DNA from: QNZT01 sp964573205 | GTDB taxonomy: Bacteria; Campylobacterota; Campylobacteria; Campylobacterales; QNZT01 | Assembly (NCBI GenBank): GCA_964573205.1 | Contig: CAZNIT010000057.1 | Span: 1-24,484 of the forward strand | DNA length: 24,484 nucleotides | Direction: 5' to 3' | Shown: in pieces, positions 23,612-24,484 of the stretch | Layout of the letters: each line of letters starts with the position of its first letter | Position numbering within the stretch: the first letter of the stretch is position 1 | Translations under genes and position numbers: made by a program | Notes under the pieces: generated by a model | Told to the model about the DNA's origin: nothing | Database searches by the model: none | What the model saw: the letters and a program-made list of their open reading frames with translations, nothing else

Positions 23612-24382
23612 ATGAGTAAAATAAAAGAAATCATGAAAAATATTGATAAAGATAGATTTCTAACCGGTGCCGGGCTGATAGTGTTGATCGTATTGGTCGG
23701 CTGGATCGACAATTTTATTATCGTTTGGGCGTTTTTGGGGATAGCGTATCTTTTTTCATTTTACGAAACGATGAGACTGTTTCAAATAGACGATAACGCG
23801 CTTTATGCTTACGGCGCACTTTTATGGATAATCTCTTTCTTTTATATAAATCCCGACGATCTCTTTTTTCTAGCTTTAATCATCTCTCTTTCATGGATGG
23901 TTTATCAAAATTCGGTCGAACTCAAAAAGATCTATATCTTTTTGTATCCGACGGCTTCGTTTTTGTTTTTATTGGCACTTTATAAAGGTTTTGGGATAGA
24001 TGCTATAATATGGCTTGTCATAGTGGTCGCATTGACTGATACGGCGGCTTATTTTACAGGAAGAGCAGTCGGTAAAACACCTTTTTGTTCGATATCTCCT
24101 AAAAAGACATTAGAAGGAGTTGCCGGAGGTGTTTTGGTCGCTACGATAGCCGGCTCAATTTATGGAGTTTCGTTTGTTTCCCCTATACTGGCAGTTTTGA
24201 TTTCTTTTTTGGTTGCAGTCTCTTCAATTTTTGGTGATTTATTTGAGAGTTTTTTAAAAAGAAGAGCCGGAGTCAAAGATAGCGGAAACGTGCTTCCCGG
24301 ACATGGAGGCGTACTTGATAGAGTTGACGGGTATCTTTTCGGCGGAGTTTTGATGGTCATACTTTTGAGAGGTTTGGCTTGA
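23612..24382 (+). CDS. cdsA: Phosphatidate cytidylyltransferase (CDP-diglyceride synthase)
   Basis: 256 aa, polytopic inner-membrane protein with about seven hydrophobic segments. It makes CDP-diacylglycerol from phosphatidate and CTP, the precursor of phosphatidylglycerol and phosphatidylethanolamine. The family signature is intact near the C-terminus: SFLKRRAGVKDSG followed by PGHGGVLDRVDG, with the metal-binding Asp residues. TDTAAYFTGRAVGKTP precedes it, as in other CdsA. The stop TGA overlaps the TTG start of dxr, a common cdsA-dxr arrangement. Confidence 0.96.
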   Translation: MSKIKEIMKNIDKDRFLTGAGLIVLIVLVGWIDNFIIVWAFLGIAYLFSFYETMRLFQIDDNALYAYGALLWIISFFYINPDDLFFLALIISLSWMVYQNSVELKKIYIFLYPTASFLFLLALYKGFGIDAIIWLVIVVALTDTAAYFTGRAVGKTPFCSISPKKTLEGVAGGVLVATIAGSIYGVSFVSPILAVLISFLVAVSSIFGDLFESFLKRRAGVKDSGNVLPGHGGVLDRVDGYLFGGVLMVILLRGLA

Positions 24383-24484
24383 TCGTTCTGGGCTCTACCG
24401 GCTCTATCGGAGTGAATGCCTTAAATATAGCAAGAAAATTCGATTTGAACGTCGATGTGTTGGTTGCGGGTAACAATATAGAAC
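24379..24484 (+). CDS. dxr: 1-deoxy-D-xylulose 5-phosphate reductoisomerase, 5' part only
   Basis: 35 codons are visible before the right edge. TTG overlaps the cdsA stop. The start reads IVLGSTGSIGVNALNIA, the NADPH-binding beginning of Dxr, then LVAGNNIE, which matches LVAGKN of the family. Dxr converts DXP to MEP in the non-mevalonate isoprenoid pathway. No better start lies just upstream in frame. The catalytic part is outside the window. Confidence 0.92.
   Translation, partial: MIVLGSTGSIGVNALNIARKFDLNVDVLVAGNNIE

Overview
The window looks like a chromosomal segment of a free-living member of the Campylobacterota (formerly Epsilonproteobacteria), perhaps a Sulfurimonas/Sulfurovum/Hydrogenimonas-type chemolithotroph. 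This rests on the AT-rich base composition, the protein sequences (short NFACT protein, TIGFG-type RCK channel, Tll0287-like heme protein), extended -10 promoters of the TGnTATAAT type without a clear -35, frequent TTG starts, and periplasmic c-type cytochromes. No rRNA, tRNA, IS element or CRISPR array is visible. Taxonomy is inference.

Region 1 (1-3720, minus strand) is the most unusual part. An octaheme c-type cytochrome with Ig/TIG-like domains (1831-3720) is followed by a secreted subtilisin-like protease (1664 to beyond the left edge). Both carry tandem copies of the same 58-residue Gly/aromatic/Asp module: two in the cytochrome and at least two in the protease. An octaheme cytochrome beside a subtilase recalls the Geobacter OmcZ nanowire cytochrome and its maturation protease OzpA, so this may be an analogous extracellular electron-transfer unit with an unfamiliar shared C-terminal module. 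A second, tetraheme cytochrome (12015-12662) repeats the N-terminal heme module of the octaheme protein.

Region 2 (3721-4495) is a 775-bp AT-rich gap with inverted repeats and candidate promoters but no convincing gene. A lipoprotein of unknown function follows (4496-5344). Region 3 (minus strand) holds pgk, pfkA and a Sir2 deacylase. Divergent from these is an overlapping pair encoding an Mre11/SbcD-type nuclease and a Rad50/SbcC-type ATPase (8456-11930). The tetraheme cytochrome gene converges on that pair.

Region 4 is mostly on the plus strand: a small membrane protein followed 3 nt later by a two-RCK potassium channel; ilvD; a convergent Tll0287-like heme protein; a cardiolipin-synthase-type phospholipase D with an endonuclease/exonuclease/phosphatase-fold protein; an HDOD protein; a MetY-like sulfhydrylase overlapping an NFACT protein; a small conserved-looking protein of unknown role; cdsA; and the first 106 bp of dxr at the right edge. 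These are mainly housekeeping genes for glycolysis, DNA repair, amino-acid synthesis, phospholipid and isoprenoid synthesis, and ion homeostasis.
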